A DNA stretch of 5,493 nucleotides from Bacteroidota bacterium (GTDB taxonomy: Bacteria > Bacteroidota > Bacteroidia > J057). The notes under the pieces were generated by a model. It saw only the letters and a list, made by a program, of their open reading frames with translations. It was not told the origin of the DNA and searched no databases. Below are positions 1-5,493 of this stretch, in pieces. The position numbers and the translations under genes are program-made. The stretch covers positions 1 to 5,493 of the forward strand of contig CAUJFT010000210.1 of the NCBI GenBank assembly GCA_963169475.1, given 5' to 3'. The stretch's first letter is position 1. Every line of letters begins with the position of its first letter.

Positions 1-124
1 GGGGGGGGGGCTTTTTCGGCAGGAAGCGTATTTTATATTATAAAAAAAATACCCTACAATCATGCAATATGGCATATTTTTGTACGTGCAGGGAGTGTTT
101 TACATATTATAGCGGTTACTTATG
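1..124. other. Non-coding stretch at the window edge with a G10 run and an AT-rich hairpin
   Basis: No credible gene is seen here. The first ten bases are all G, striking in AT-rich DNA, and may be a contig-end artefact or a real homopolymer. A dyad follows: GTATTTT (28-34) pairs with AAAATAC (46-52) around an 11-nt loop. It is almost all A/T and has no GC-rich stem, so it is a poor terminator. The imperfect palindrome ATGCAATATGGCAT (62-75) is also present, with no assigned role. Confidence 0.4.
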
Positions 125-147
125 CCAGTTTGTATGCCTGAAACTGG
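125..147 (-). terminator. Stem-loop just after the GldH-like gene, possible terminator
   Basis: CCAGTTT (125-131) and AAACTGG (141-147) form a perfect 7-bp stem with a 9-nt loop. The hairpin begins 7 nt downstream of the lipoprotein stop codon (minus strand). No U-run follows on the minus strand, so it does not meet the classic intrinsic-terminator pattern. It could protect the 3' end of the mRNA or end the accA-lipoprotein transcript inefficiently. Confidence 0.35.
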
Positions 148-154
148 ATAGCAA

Positions 155-688
155 TCAGGCAGATTTTTTTTTGGTATCAGGGATTTCTTCTGCTTCATTC
201 TCAAATAACCTAACAGAGACCCTGACTACTCCAAAAATTTTCTCGTTTTTAGAGTCATTAGCAAAGATTTTTATCTTGTAGCTTCCGGGCTTTAATTTTA
301 CAGAAGGGATTGCAACATAAGTAAGGGTATAATCTGTTTCATAATCTTCTTGTTTACCTAACCATTTATCATCGGCTTTGAGCGGAATAACCGGGTGAAA
401 CTCTTGTGGAAATTTTTCCATATCAAGCGTATGTTCGATAATAATTTCAAGCGGTAGGTCATTTCGTCCTATCGGAGTGTAATAAGTCAGGTCTAATTCC
501 AAATAATAAGCCCGTGCTTTGTTTGCTTCTCCCGATACTTGAAAGCTAAATTCTATAGGTTTAGAATAATGAAGGGTCATGTCAGGAATTTTAAGACTGC
601 TTGTCCATACCGGCACGATGTCGGAGCAACCAGAATTCCCTATAAGTACAATGAAAAAAAATAGAATATATTTTACGGTTGTCTGCAT
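155..688 (-). CDS. Putative GldH-like envelope lipoprotein
   Basis: 177-residue protein starting at an ATG and ending in TGA. Residues 1-20 form a short signal peptide: one Lys, then a hydrophobic core rich in F, I, L and V. It ends at a lipobox-like GNSGC, giving Cys21 as the predicted lipidated residue; Asn at -3 is unusual for a lipobox. The mature part lacks further membrane segments and looks beta-rich. The middle and C-terminal pattern (KWLG near the centre, then L.PGSYKIKIF and a GVVRVSVRL segment) resembles GldH lipoproteins, which belong to the gliding and type IX secretion machinery of Bacteroidota. That match is by eye; the family's usual DT and MR motifs are not clear, so another outer-membrane lipoprotein is possible. 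A run of nine A (coding strand) near the C-terminus encodes the KKK before the last two residues. The gene follows accA after 82 bp on the same strand and may share its transcript. Confidence 0.7.
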   Translation of the reverse strand: MQTTVKYILFFFIVLIGNSGCSDIVPVWTSSLKIPDMTLHYSKPIEFSFQVSGEANKARAYYLELDLTYYTPIGRNDLPLEIIIEHTLDMEKFPQEFHPVIPLKADDKWLGKQEDYETDYTLTYVAIPSVKLKPGSYKIKIFANDSKNEKIFGVVRVSVRLFENEAEEIPDTKKKSA

Positions 689-706
689 AATAGCTAATTG
701 GTTTAC

Positions 707-740
707 GAAAAATAGCTGCTAAATCCTTTTTAAATTACAA
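707..740 (-). promoter_or_regulatory. Weak Bacteroidota-type promoter candidate for the lipoprotein gene
   Basis: On the minus strand TATTTTTC (714-707) matches 7 of 8 bases of the TAnnTTTG -7 consensus. TTG (740-738) lies 23 bp upstream as a possible -33 element, a spacer at the long end. It sits about 20 nt before the ATG at 688. Such matches arise by chance in AT-rich DNA, so the lipoprotein could equally be read from the accA promoter. Confidence 0.25.
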
Positions 741-772
741 TTCTAAAAAATTGCCCTAACCTTATTGTAATT
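733..772. other. 9-bp inverted repeat overlapping the accA stop codon
   Basis: AATTACAAT (733-741) and ATTGTAATT (764-772) are perfect inverted copies separated by 22 nt; the second arm includes two bases of the accA stop codon. The arms are nearly all A/T and the loop is large, so it would be a weak hairpin. It may mark the 3' end of accA, or be chance. Confidence 0.25.
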
Positions 773-1742
773 ATAAGTCCATAAAATCAACCACCCCCAT
801 TTTAGAAAACTTCTCTATGCGGGTAGCTATCATGTCCGGAATAGCCATTTTTGTAAGGATATCTAAATCATTAAGAATTTGTTTTTTGACAGCCTCATAT
901 ACAAACTCGGGTTGATGATGCGCGCCGCCCAAAGGCTCCGGGATAATACCATCAATGATTCCCAATTCTAGGTTGTCCTCTGCCGAAAGACGAAGTGCGT
1001 CCGCAGCCCTTTCTTTTTTCTCCCAAGTTCGCCAAAGGATACTGGAGCAAGACTCCGGCGAAATTACCGAATACCATGTATATTGAAGCATATAAACCTT
1101 GTCCCCAATCCCGATTCCTAAGGCACCGCCCGAAGCTCCTTCGCCTATTACTATACAGATGATGGGGGTCTTTAATACAGACATCTCAAGAAGATTCCTA
1201 GCGATAGCCTCTCCTTGCCCTCTCTCTTCCGCCTCAATACCCGGATAAGCTCCGGGGGTGTCTATAAATGTAACAACCGGAATCCCAAACTTTTCTGCAA
1301 GTTTCATCAATCGGAGTGCTTTCCGGTAGCCCTCCGGATTAGGCATTCCAAAGTTTCTGAACTGCCTTGTTTTTAGGTTTCTACCCTTTTGTTGCCCGAT
1401 AACCATCACCGGATAATTTCCGATTTTGGCTAATCCTCCTATCATCGCTTTATCATCTTTCACTTGCCTATCTCCAAAAATCTCGGTAAATTCAGTAGTA
1501 ATAGCTTCTATATAATCAAGGGTATAAGGTCTTTCCGGATGGCGCGAAAGCTGTACCTTTTGCCACCGGCTGAGGTTAGTGTATATATTCTTTTTTAGCT
1601 CCTCAATATTATTTTCCAGAGATACAATAGAGGCAGACATATCCACCCCGTTTTTATCCCCGATTTTTTTCATATCCCCTAATTTTGAGTACAAATCATA
1701 AATCGGCTTCTCAAAATCCAGTACATGTTTACTATCCTCCAT
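771..1742 (-). CDS. accA: Acetyl-CoA carboxylase carboxyltransferase subunit alpha
   Basis: AccA pairs with AccD (not in this window) as the cytoplasmic carboxyltransferase that moves CO2 from carboxybiotin to acetyl-CoA, making malonyl-CoA for fatty-acid synthesis. The protein has 323 residues, the normal family length. An N-terminal helical region (about 1-60) contains LDFEKPIYDL, typical of the family. The crotonase-like core carries GRNLKTRQFRNFGMP (about 120-134), IDTPGAYPG (160-168), GEGASGGALG (200-209) and ISPESCSSILW (227-237), the segments that shape the acyl-CoA and carboxybiotin site. The frame also opens two codons earlier at a TTG (1748), but I chose the ATG at 1742: it is the better start codon, and a Bacteroidota promoter lies about 40 nt upstream. 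No Shine-Dalgarno is obvious, which is normal in this phylum. The gene looks intact. Confidence 0.98.
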   Translation of the reverse strand: MEDSKHVLDFEKPIYDLYSKLGDMKKIGDKNGVDMSASIVSLENNIEELKKNIYTNLSRWQKVQLSRHPERPYTLDYIEAITTEFTEIFGDRQVKDDKAMIGGLAKIGNYPVMVIGQQKGRNLKTRQFRNFGMPNPEGYRKALRLMKLAEKFGIPVVTFIDTPGAYPGIEAEERGQGEAIARNLLEMSVLKTPIICIVIGEGASGGALGIGIGDKVYMLQYTWYSVISPESCSSILWRTWEKKERAADALRLSAEDNLELGIIDGIIPEPLGGAHHQPEFVYEAVKKQILNDLDILTKMAIPDMIATRIEKFSKMGVVDFMDL

Positions 1743-1784
1743 ATACAATGCTTTTAATCGTATTCAAATACAAAAATTAGGACA

Positions 1785-1818
1785 CAAAAGTAAATATAAT
1801 TCTCAATATGAAAACAAA
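1785..1818 (-). promoter_or_regulatory. Bacteroidota sigma-A-type promoter of accA
   Basis: On the minus strand TACTTTTG (1792-1785) is a perfect TAnnTTTG -7 element. TTTG (1818-1815) is a matching -33 element 22 bp upstream, slightly longer than the usual 19-21. The -7 element ends about 43 nt before the accA ATG, giving a short leader. It lies downstream of the terminator of the neighbouring R-M remnant, so accA appears to be transcribed independently. Confidence 0.5.
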
Positions 1819-1825
1819 TATTTGT
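1814..1825. promoter_or_regulatory. 12-bp perfect palindrome over the accA -33 element, possible operator
   Basis: ACAAATATTTGT is a perfect palindrome and covers the proposed -33 TTTG of the accA promoter. A dimeric repressor bound here would block transcription. Many fatty-acid synthesis genes are repressed in this way, but I know of no regulator with this exact site, and AT-rich palindromes are common by chance. Confidence 0.25.
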
Positions 1826-1835
1826 GCTTACCCAT

Positions 1836-1861
1836 AAAAATCTCTTGAAAAAATCAAGAGA
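1836..1861 (-). terminator. Intrinsic terminator closing the restriction-modification remnant
   Basis: Read on the minus strand, TCTCTTGA (1861-1854) pairs perfectly with TCAAGAGA (1848-1841) around a 5-nt T loop. Five T follow directly (1840-1836). It is about 107 nt beyond the stop codon of the restriction endonuclease remnant and upstream of the accA promoter, so it should stop read-through from the R-M genes into accA. Confidence 0.6.
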
Positions 1862-1967
1862 AACCCCATTCTCTCAAAAGAGACAGACACTGTATCTTTA
1901 AAACATCATAGATATGGAGCGTTGGGTTAAAAGCAATGTGCAGCAAGCGACTTGTTGAGTGTCTTTT

Positions 1968-2611
1968 TTATTTTTCTCCTATAATTCCATACATTTCAAG
2001 CAACTCTGTCCATTTTTCTAAATGAAAACTTTTGACTTCCGTAGAGTTTTTGGCATCTGTTATCAAATTTTTGGTATATATTTGTATAAACTCTTGGTAA
2101 TCATCTATAAAGCGTAAATAATATTTTAACGTTGTAATAATTCCATTTGCAATAATATCTATTCTTTATAATCATTCGGATTTCTCCCCAAGACTTCTAT
2201 TTGGTCAAACACATTCAAAAAACTTTCTTTTAGCTTTTTATCTCTAATTTTCAGGTTTTCGCCGTCTTATTTTGTCCATTTTATGCGTTCACGAGTAGCC
2301 AAAGTCAAAAAAGAACTTTCTTTATTTGCATATTTCGGAAAATTATCTTTGAAGAAGGGCGAGATTACTTGCGTATCCAACACTCTTGCGGAATAGCCAT
2401 TTTCAAAATCAGTTCTATGTAAACGAATATCTTGCGTGGGGGTAACGATTTTTTTAACCAAACTAGTAACCAAAGCAGAAACCAACGATTTATTGCTACC
2501 TATTTTTTCAATGAGTACATCAATATCAGCCTTAATCTCTTCTGTAATTTGTTCTATTTCTGCCGTTTTTGCAGTTTGATATGCTTCCGCCAAAACTTCT
2601 TTTTCTGTCAT
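1968..2611 (-). pseudogene. Type II restriction endonuclease remnant (nonsense codon plus frameshift)
   Basis: The ATG at 2611 overlaps the methyltransferase stop as ATGA, so translation was coupled. The first 114 codons contain a segment with YSARVLDT, then FPKYANKES and LATRERIKW, which I associate with restriction endonucleases encoded next to methyltransferases; this recall is by eye and I cannot name the recognition site. The frame stops at TAA (2269-2267) after WTK, but coding sense continues for 35 more codons (DGENLKIRDKK... to NPNDYKE). A TAG at 2161-2159 then ends that frame. A second frame, open from 2165, continues with IDIIANGIITTLKYYLRF and reaches TAA at 1970-1968. The shift therefore lies within a few bases of 2162 and equals loss of 3n+1 bases. 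The repaired product would have about 215 residues. I see no convincing PD-(D/E)xK centre; D-x7-EVK near the C-terminus is only a weak candidate. The catalytic core may have been deleted at the frameshift point. Confidence 0.75.
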
Positions 2612-3648
2612 ATAAATAATTCTTGTGTAAAGTTTACTTGTTTCAGCCGTTCTTTTGCCAGATTAACGTAATCTGCATTAATTTCTATCCCCAAATAATG
2701 CCGTTTTAGGTTTTTTGCTGCTACGCAAGTCGTGCCACTTCCGCAAAAGGGGTCTAAGACTATATCATGTTCTTTGCTCAATAGTTTGATTAGCTCCTGC
2801 ACAATATACAAAGGATAAACAGCGGGGTGTGCGTTGTCTTTGGTCATTTCAACAGGACTTTCAATCAAATCTTTTTTCAGGCGATTGCCCAATATTTTGA
2901 TAATGGTAAAACCATTGTGGCGAATTTGGTTATTTCGACCGCCTTCCATTCCGCCATAAGCCTCCTTGTGAATACCCTTAATTTTCATTCTAAAACTATC
3001 TATCTCGCCTGTATGAACTGCTAAAATAGCTTCTTGCAAAGATTTTTTGGCATTTTTCTTCTGCTCATCTGACAATTCCGAATTTTCGATTAAACCATAA
3101 TACTGTTTGCCTAGCTTTTCAGTAGGCTTTCCTTTGCTATTTTTATTCGCTTCATCTAAGTGTCTTAGGTAATTATCCAAATCAAAATGATAGTCTTTCG
3201 ATTTGGCAAATACAAAAAAAGGCTCTGTTGCTTGAATCAATTTTCGTTTGTCTTGTCTTGGCGTGGGGTTCAATTTTGACCACGTAATTTGGTTAATGAG
3301 AAAAACGCACTTTGTTTCTATCGCCTTTATCGCAAATTTATAAGGCGACAAAGACAAGGCTCCACTTATATATTTATCGCCCAAATTGAATACAATCGCA
3401 CCGCTTTTTTTCGTTACCCTTACACACTCCTTAAAAATAGCCAACAAATTTTCAAGATACATCTCTTCCGTTTCTTCATTTCCAATACCACAATCTCCAT
3501 TTCCATAATCTCGCTGCTGAAAATACGGGGGCTAAGTAATGATTAAATCAATACTTTGGCTTTCCAAATCTTTCAAAACCAATAAACTATCTCCCAAGAG
3601 TAGCTCATCTTGAACAACTTTTTTGCTTTCTATTTCAGTTACTTGCAT
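2608..3648 (-). pseudogene. Beta-class type II DNA methyltransferase interrupted by an amber codon in motif IV
   Basis: AdoMet-dependent methyltransferase of a type II restriction-modification system, which would mark the host's recognition sites. The motif order is that of the beta class. GDSLLVLKDL and SIDLIIT lead into motif IV near the N-terminus (codons 39-42). The target-recognition region is in the middle. AdoMet motif I, DPFCGSGTT (299-307), followed by GIEINADY, is near the C-terminus. SPPY-type enzymes are often N4-cytosine methylases, but the base is not certain. The codon before PPY is TAG (3534-3532), where Ser, Asp or Asn is expected. A one-base change from TCG would explain it. 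Both sides are in the same frame, so this is nonsense, not a frameshift. An internal ATG at 3462 could give a 284-residue product without motif IV, presumably inactive. I chose the ATG at 3648 because the earlier ATG (3738) adds 30 unconvincing residues and lies upstream of the promoter. The intact length would be 346 residues. Confidence 0.88.
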
Positions 3649-3677
3649 TTCCTTAAACCATTTACATTTTGAAAATA

Positions 3678-3685
3678 CAAAGATA
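3678..3685 (-). promoter_or_regulatory. -7 element of the methyltransferase promoter
   Basis: TATCTTTG (minus strand) is a perfect match to the Bacteroidota TAnnTTTG -7 element, 29 bases before the ATG at 3648. No good TTG is seen at the expected -33 spacing. It supports starting the methyltransferase at 3648 and suggests that both R-M genes were read as one transcript. Confidence 0.4.
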
Positions 3686-3750
3686 CTCAATTTCCTAACT
3701 ATACGACAGTTTTTGTATTGTAGTAAGGAAGTCGCCATTTCCGGTTAGGG

Positions 3751-3769
3751 GAACATGCTGTATATGTTC
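3751..3769. repeat. Inverted repeat upstream of the methyltransferase
   Basis: GAACAT (3751-3756) and ATGTTC (3764-3769) are perfect inverted copies around 7 nt. The dyad lies about 66 bp upstream of the proposed -7 element. It could be an operator, the trace of a mobile-element end, or chance. It does not resemble the C-boxes of R-M controller proteins, and no controller gene is visible. Confidence 0.25.
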
Positions 3770-3863
3770 AAAACCGAGTTTAAAGATTGTGATAAGTACT
3801 GGTTTGAAATTAGTTTATGATATTATTTTTAGTTAAAAAACTGATAAACAATTATTTGTGAAG

Positions 3864-3894
3864 ACTAAGAACTTATCATTAAAAACTAAGAACT
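3864..3894. repeat. Two direct copies of ACTAAGAACT at the end of the transposase remnant
   Basis: The 10-mer ACTAAGAACT occurs at 3864-3873 and 3885-3894, a 21-bp period. The second copy touches the stop codon of the transposase relic, exactly where recognisable transposase sequence ends. CTAAG (3886-3890) also pairs with CTTAG (3896-3900) as a small hairpin. The repeats may mark the deletion or recombination point that truncated the element. Confidence 0.4.
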
Positions 3895-4207
3895 ACTTAG
3901 CTTTATACCCGTGTTTATCATGTTGAAAAGCGGCAATAATGAGTAATTCAGGCTCTTTGTTGTCATTAAGAAACAAAATAGCACTTAGATACAACTTATG
4001 TCCATAAATAAATCTGTGGGCAGATAAAATCATTTTATCGTTGATATCTATCAAGTGTTTAAATATAATAAACCGCCCTTTATGGGGGATTTTTGCATTA
4101 TTTCTTATCCGAATGTATATTTTGAGTTGATTATTTTTCAAATAATTGAACCATTCCAAACCTATAAATTCTCTATAAAGCAGCCAATTGAATCCGCTTT
4201 TAACTAG
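3893..4207 (-). pseudogene. IS4-like transposase fragment, truncated at both ends
   Basis: The open frame from 4207 to the TAG at 3895-3893 reads as the middle of an IS4-type DDE transposase. LLYREFIG fits the family's LLADREFIG-like segment, followed by EWFNYL and IYIRIRNN. Further on, GHKLYLSA and NKEPELLIIAAF fit the strand pair seen before the C-terminal YKxRW...E motif. The second catalytic Asp appears replaced by Tyr in LLYREF. The frame stops after GYKAK, where Trp of YKxRW would be expected (TAG in place of TGG). No glutamate motif follows, so the third catalytic residue is lost too. Upstream, TAA (4210-4208) ends the readable frame and no first-Asp segment is found. An 88-residue reading from a TTG at 4159 is possible but unlikely to be a real gene. 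No terminal inverted repeats or target duplication could be identified. Assignment is by pattern recognition only. Confidence 0.65.
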
Positions 4208-4361
4208 TTAATTGAGCATACTGACATTCAAAATACCGCTAAATATCGTTCTACAAAAGGAACGCTCTTGTATATTTTGGGTAAAACTGCTACCGATTTG
4301 TGTATTTATGTGTTTTTTAACCCTTGATTCGCATAATATCTAAAAAAGAAAGGGAATAAAT
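4208..4361. other. Gap between the transposase relic and the LysM gene
   Basis: No gene is supported here. A 12-bp perfect palindrome TTAACTAGTTAA (4200-4211) spans the left edge. CGTTC (4247-4251) and GAACG (4260-4264) form a short hairpin with an 8-nt loop. Short stop-interrupted minus-strand frames continue upstream of the transposase fragment, but I could not match them to transposase N-termini. No clear terminator follows the LysM gene; the CCCTT/AAGGG pairing there has too large a loop. Confidence 0.3.
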
Positions 4362-5493
4362 TTACTTGCCTTTCCAGCCGGCTGGCATTTTCAGCGGGGT
4401 ACCGATATAAATAATATCTGGACTTGCGAGGCGGTCTTTATTTAAGTCAAAAATATCTTTATACCTGCCAATATCTCCTAATTCCCTTTGGGCAATCATG
4501 GAGAGCGTTTCTCCGGCTTTTACAGTATAGACCGTCTTGGTGTCTTTTAATTCTTCTGTAAGTACTACGGTTTTTCCGGCATCGGGATTTGGGATAAAAC
4601 GTGAAACAAGATTCGCATAATCCGCCGTAGTTTTAAATTTTCGAATAGCCTCATTGAGAGCAATTAACATTTGGGTATTTCCGCAGGGGACACCAAAGCA
4701 ATAGGCTTTCATATCCGTTGGCGCATTCAATCTTTTATTGGTAATGACCAATTCTCCTTTATAGTCTTTCAATTCTTGGGCTGCAAAAGGATAATCATAT
4801 ACAATTGCATCTACTTCACGGTTTACAAGCATTGTCATCCAATCAGATTGAGGGGTGTTCTCATCATCTATTTTGGCAATAATTTCTCCTACATTAGGGA
4901 CGTTCTTTTTCACCCACGCTTCAGCTTCTCCATCATCATATACCCCTACTCTTTTTCCTTTAAGGTCTGATAGAGAAGTAAATGTTGCTGCTTTCCCTAA
5001 ATTTGTAATCATACAATATCCAAAGCTAAGGTAAGGTTCCGTCCAATCTACGCCCCTCAGGCTATTATCCGCCACATACCCTCCCCCAATAATATCAATT
5101 TCCTTGCGCATCAGCATCGTAGGGAGTTCGTCATAGGGATGCCCGTTTACCCTCATCATAGCATTGGGTAAAACAGGGCGCAGTATTTGCTTTAATAATT
5201 CATAATCAAAACCGGTTTCTCTACCATTTTCAAGGTAAAACATAGGGGGAGCATCAGGCTCCATTCCTACCGTAATATCGGTTGAACTCGTGGGTAAAAC
5301 ATGGCTTGCGCAGTCCAGCTTAAATTTTCCGGTTTTCCCTTTTCCTTTCTCTATATAGAAGGTATCATATATTTTTAGGGAAAAAGTGCCTAATGCACAA
5401 TTAATTGTAGTGTCGGCATCTGCTACATAGCCGTCCGGTGCGCAATCAGATTCTCCGATTTTATTCATAATTAAGCGACATCCGCCCAAAGCA
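4362..5493 (-). CDS. SBP_bac_3-like solute-binding protein with C-terminal LysM domain (5' end outside window)
   Basis: The frame is open to the right edge, so the true start is not visible; an internal ATG at 5468 is possible but not preferred. Numbering from the TTG at 5489 gives 375 residues. About 1-65 is a Cys-containing segment (Cys4, 16, 31, 60) with no signal peptide in view. About 71-305 is a bilobed type 3 (amino-acid-type) solute-binding domain: ITVGMEPDAPPMFY at the first strand, GFDYELLKQI, DIIGGGY, the VDWTEPY motif before the hinge, LKGKRVGVYD opening lobe 2, and VDAIVYDYP. About 321-369 is a LysM domain (YTVKAGETLSMIAQ to IGTPLKMP), expected to bind peptidoglycan or other GlcNAc-containing glycans. 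The protein probably works in the envelope or as a secreted or injected component. Its ligand is unknown. No transport permease or ATPase gene is in the window, so a role in uptake is not supported. A lytic transglycosylase of the MltF type is unlikely because no SLT domain is present. Confidence 0.85.
   Translation of the reverse strand, partial: ALGGCRLIMNKIGESDCAPDGYVADADTTINCALGTFSLKIYDTFYIEKGKGKTGKFKLDCASHVLPTSSTDITVGMEPDAPPMFYLENGRETGFDYELLKQILRPVLPNAMMRVNGHPYDELPTMLMRKEIDIIGGGYVADNSLRGVDWTEPYLSFGYCMITNLGKAATFTSLSDLKGKRVGVYDDGEAEAWVKKNVPNVGEIIAKIDDENTPQSDWMTMLVNREVDAIVYDYPFAAQELKDYKGELVITNKRLNAPTDMKAYCFGVPCGNTQMLIALNEAIRKFKTTADYANLVSRFIPNPDAGKTVVLTEELKDTKTVYTVKAGETLSMIAQRELGDIGRYKDIFDLNKDRLASPDIIYIGTPLKMPAGWKGK

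Noticed and set aside
1921..1963. GTTRRRY-like motifs (GTTGGGT at 1921, GTTGAGT at 1954) suggesting an integron attC site
   Set aside because: Both copies point the same way; attC needs RYYYAAC and GTTRRRY as inverted ends. No integrase or cassette array is present.
1941..1975. Plus-strand hairpin (CAGCAAG/CTTGTTG with one G-U pair) followed by T-rich sequence, as a terminator of a plus-strand RNA
   Set aside because: No plus-strand gene or promoter was found upstream, a 4-nt gap precedes the T-run, and the T-run is largely explained by the Lys codons and stop of the minus-strand nuclease remnant.
3532..3738. A separate 68-residue small protein upstream of the methyltransferase
   Set aside because: Its C-terminal half is the methyltransferase N-terminus in the same frame as the 284-codon downstream part, and its first 30 codons span the promoter region.
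2159..3895. Stop-codon reassignment (TAG or TAA read as sense) to explain the interrupted frames
   Set aside because: The lesions involve both TAA and TAG, one is a frameshift, and the transposase relic loses homology after its TAG. The intact genes beside them contain no internal stops. Pseudogenisation is simpler.
4374..4385. Perfect GC-rich palindrome CCAGCCGGCTGG near the end of the LysM gene
   Set aside because: It lies inside the coding sequence (Pro-Ala-Gly-Trp codons), has no loop for a hairpin and is not followed by a T-run, so it does not work as a terminator.
4671..4970. Plus-strand open frame of 99 codons
   Set aside because: It is antisense to the solute-binding domain, its translation has no recognisable features, and the minus-strand frame is clearly the coding one. 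The same holds for other plus-strand frames in the window.

Overview
The window looks like a piece of a Bacteroidota (Bacteroidetes) chromosome. It is AT-rich. The acetyl-CoA carboxylase alpha subunit has the Bacteroidota style of sequence. Two sites match the Bacteroidota sigma-A -7 consensus TAnnTTTG just upstream of minus-strand start codons. The small lipoprotein resembles GldH, a family of gliding Bacteroidota. Everything that can be read as a gene or gene remnant lies on the minus strand, so transcription runs from position 5493 towards position 1.

Layout in the direction of transcription. From the right edge to 4362 is a long gene, cut by the window, with a Cys-containing N-terminal stretch, a complete SBP_bac_3-type (amino-acid-binding-like) solute-binding domain and a C-terminal LysM domain. 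Next, about 4207 to 3893, is a truncated IS4-like transposase relic, ending in a small pair of direct repeats. After that comes a broken two-gene restriction-modification cassette. The beta-class DNA methyltransferase (3648-2608) has a TAG codon in place of the first residue of catalytic motif IV (S/D/N-PPY). The restriction endonuclease (2611-1968) overlaps it by ATGA and carries an in-frame TAA and then a frameshift. A good intrinsic terminator (1836-1861) closes the cassette. Then comes the apparently healthy housekeeping part: a Bacteroidota promoter with a 12-bp perfect palindrome on its -33 element, accA (1742-771), an 82-bp gap and the GldH-like lipoprotein gene (688-155), followed by a stem-loop. 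The window opens with a run of ten G.

Biologically the window splits into a conserved core (accA for fatty-acid synthesis, and an envelope lipoprotein) and an accessory stretch in decay (IS relic plus dead R-M system). The solute-binding/LysM protein is the least ordinary intact gene, because its solute-binding domain is internal rather than at a secreted N-terminus. I found no RNA genes, CRISPR arrays or intact mobile elements. I see no convincing new multi-gene system; the best leads are the unusual domain fusion and the pattern of lesions in the R-M genes.
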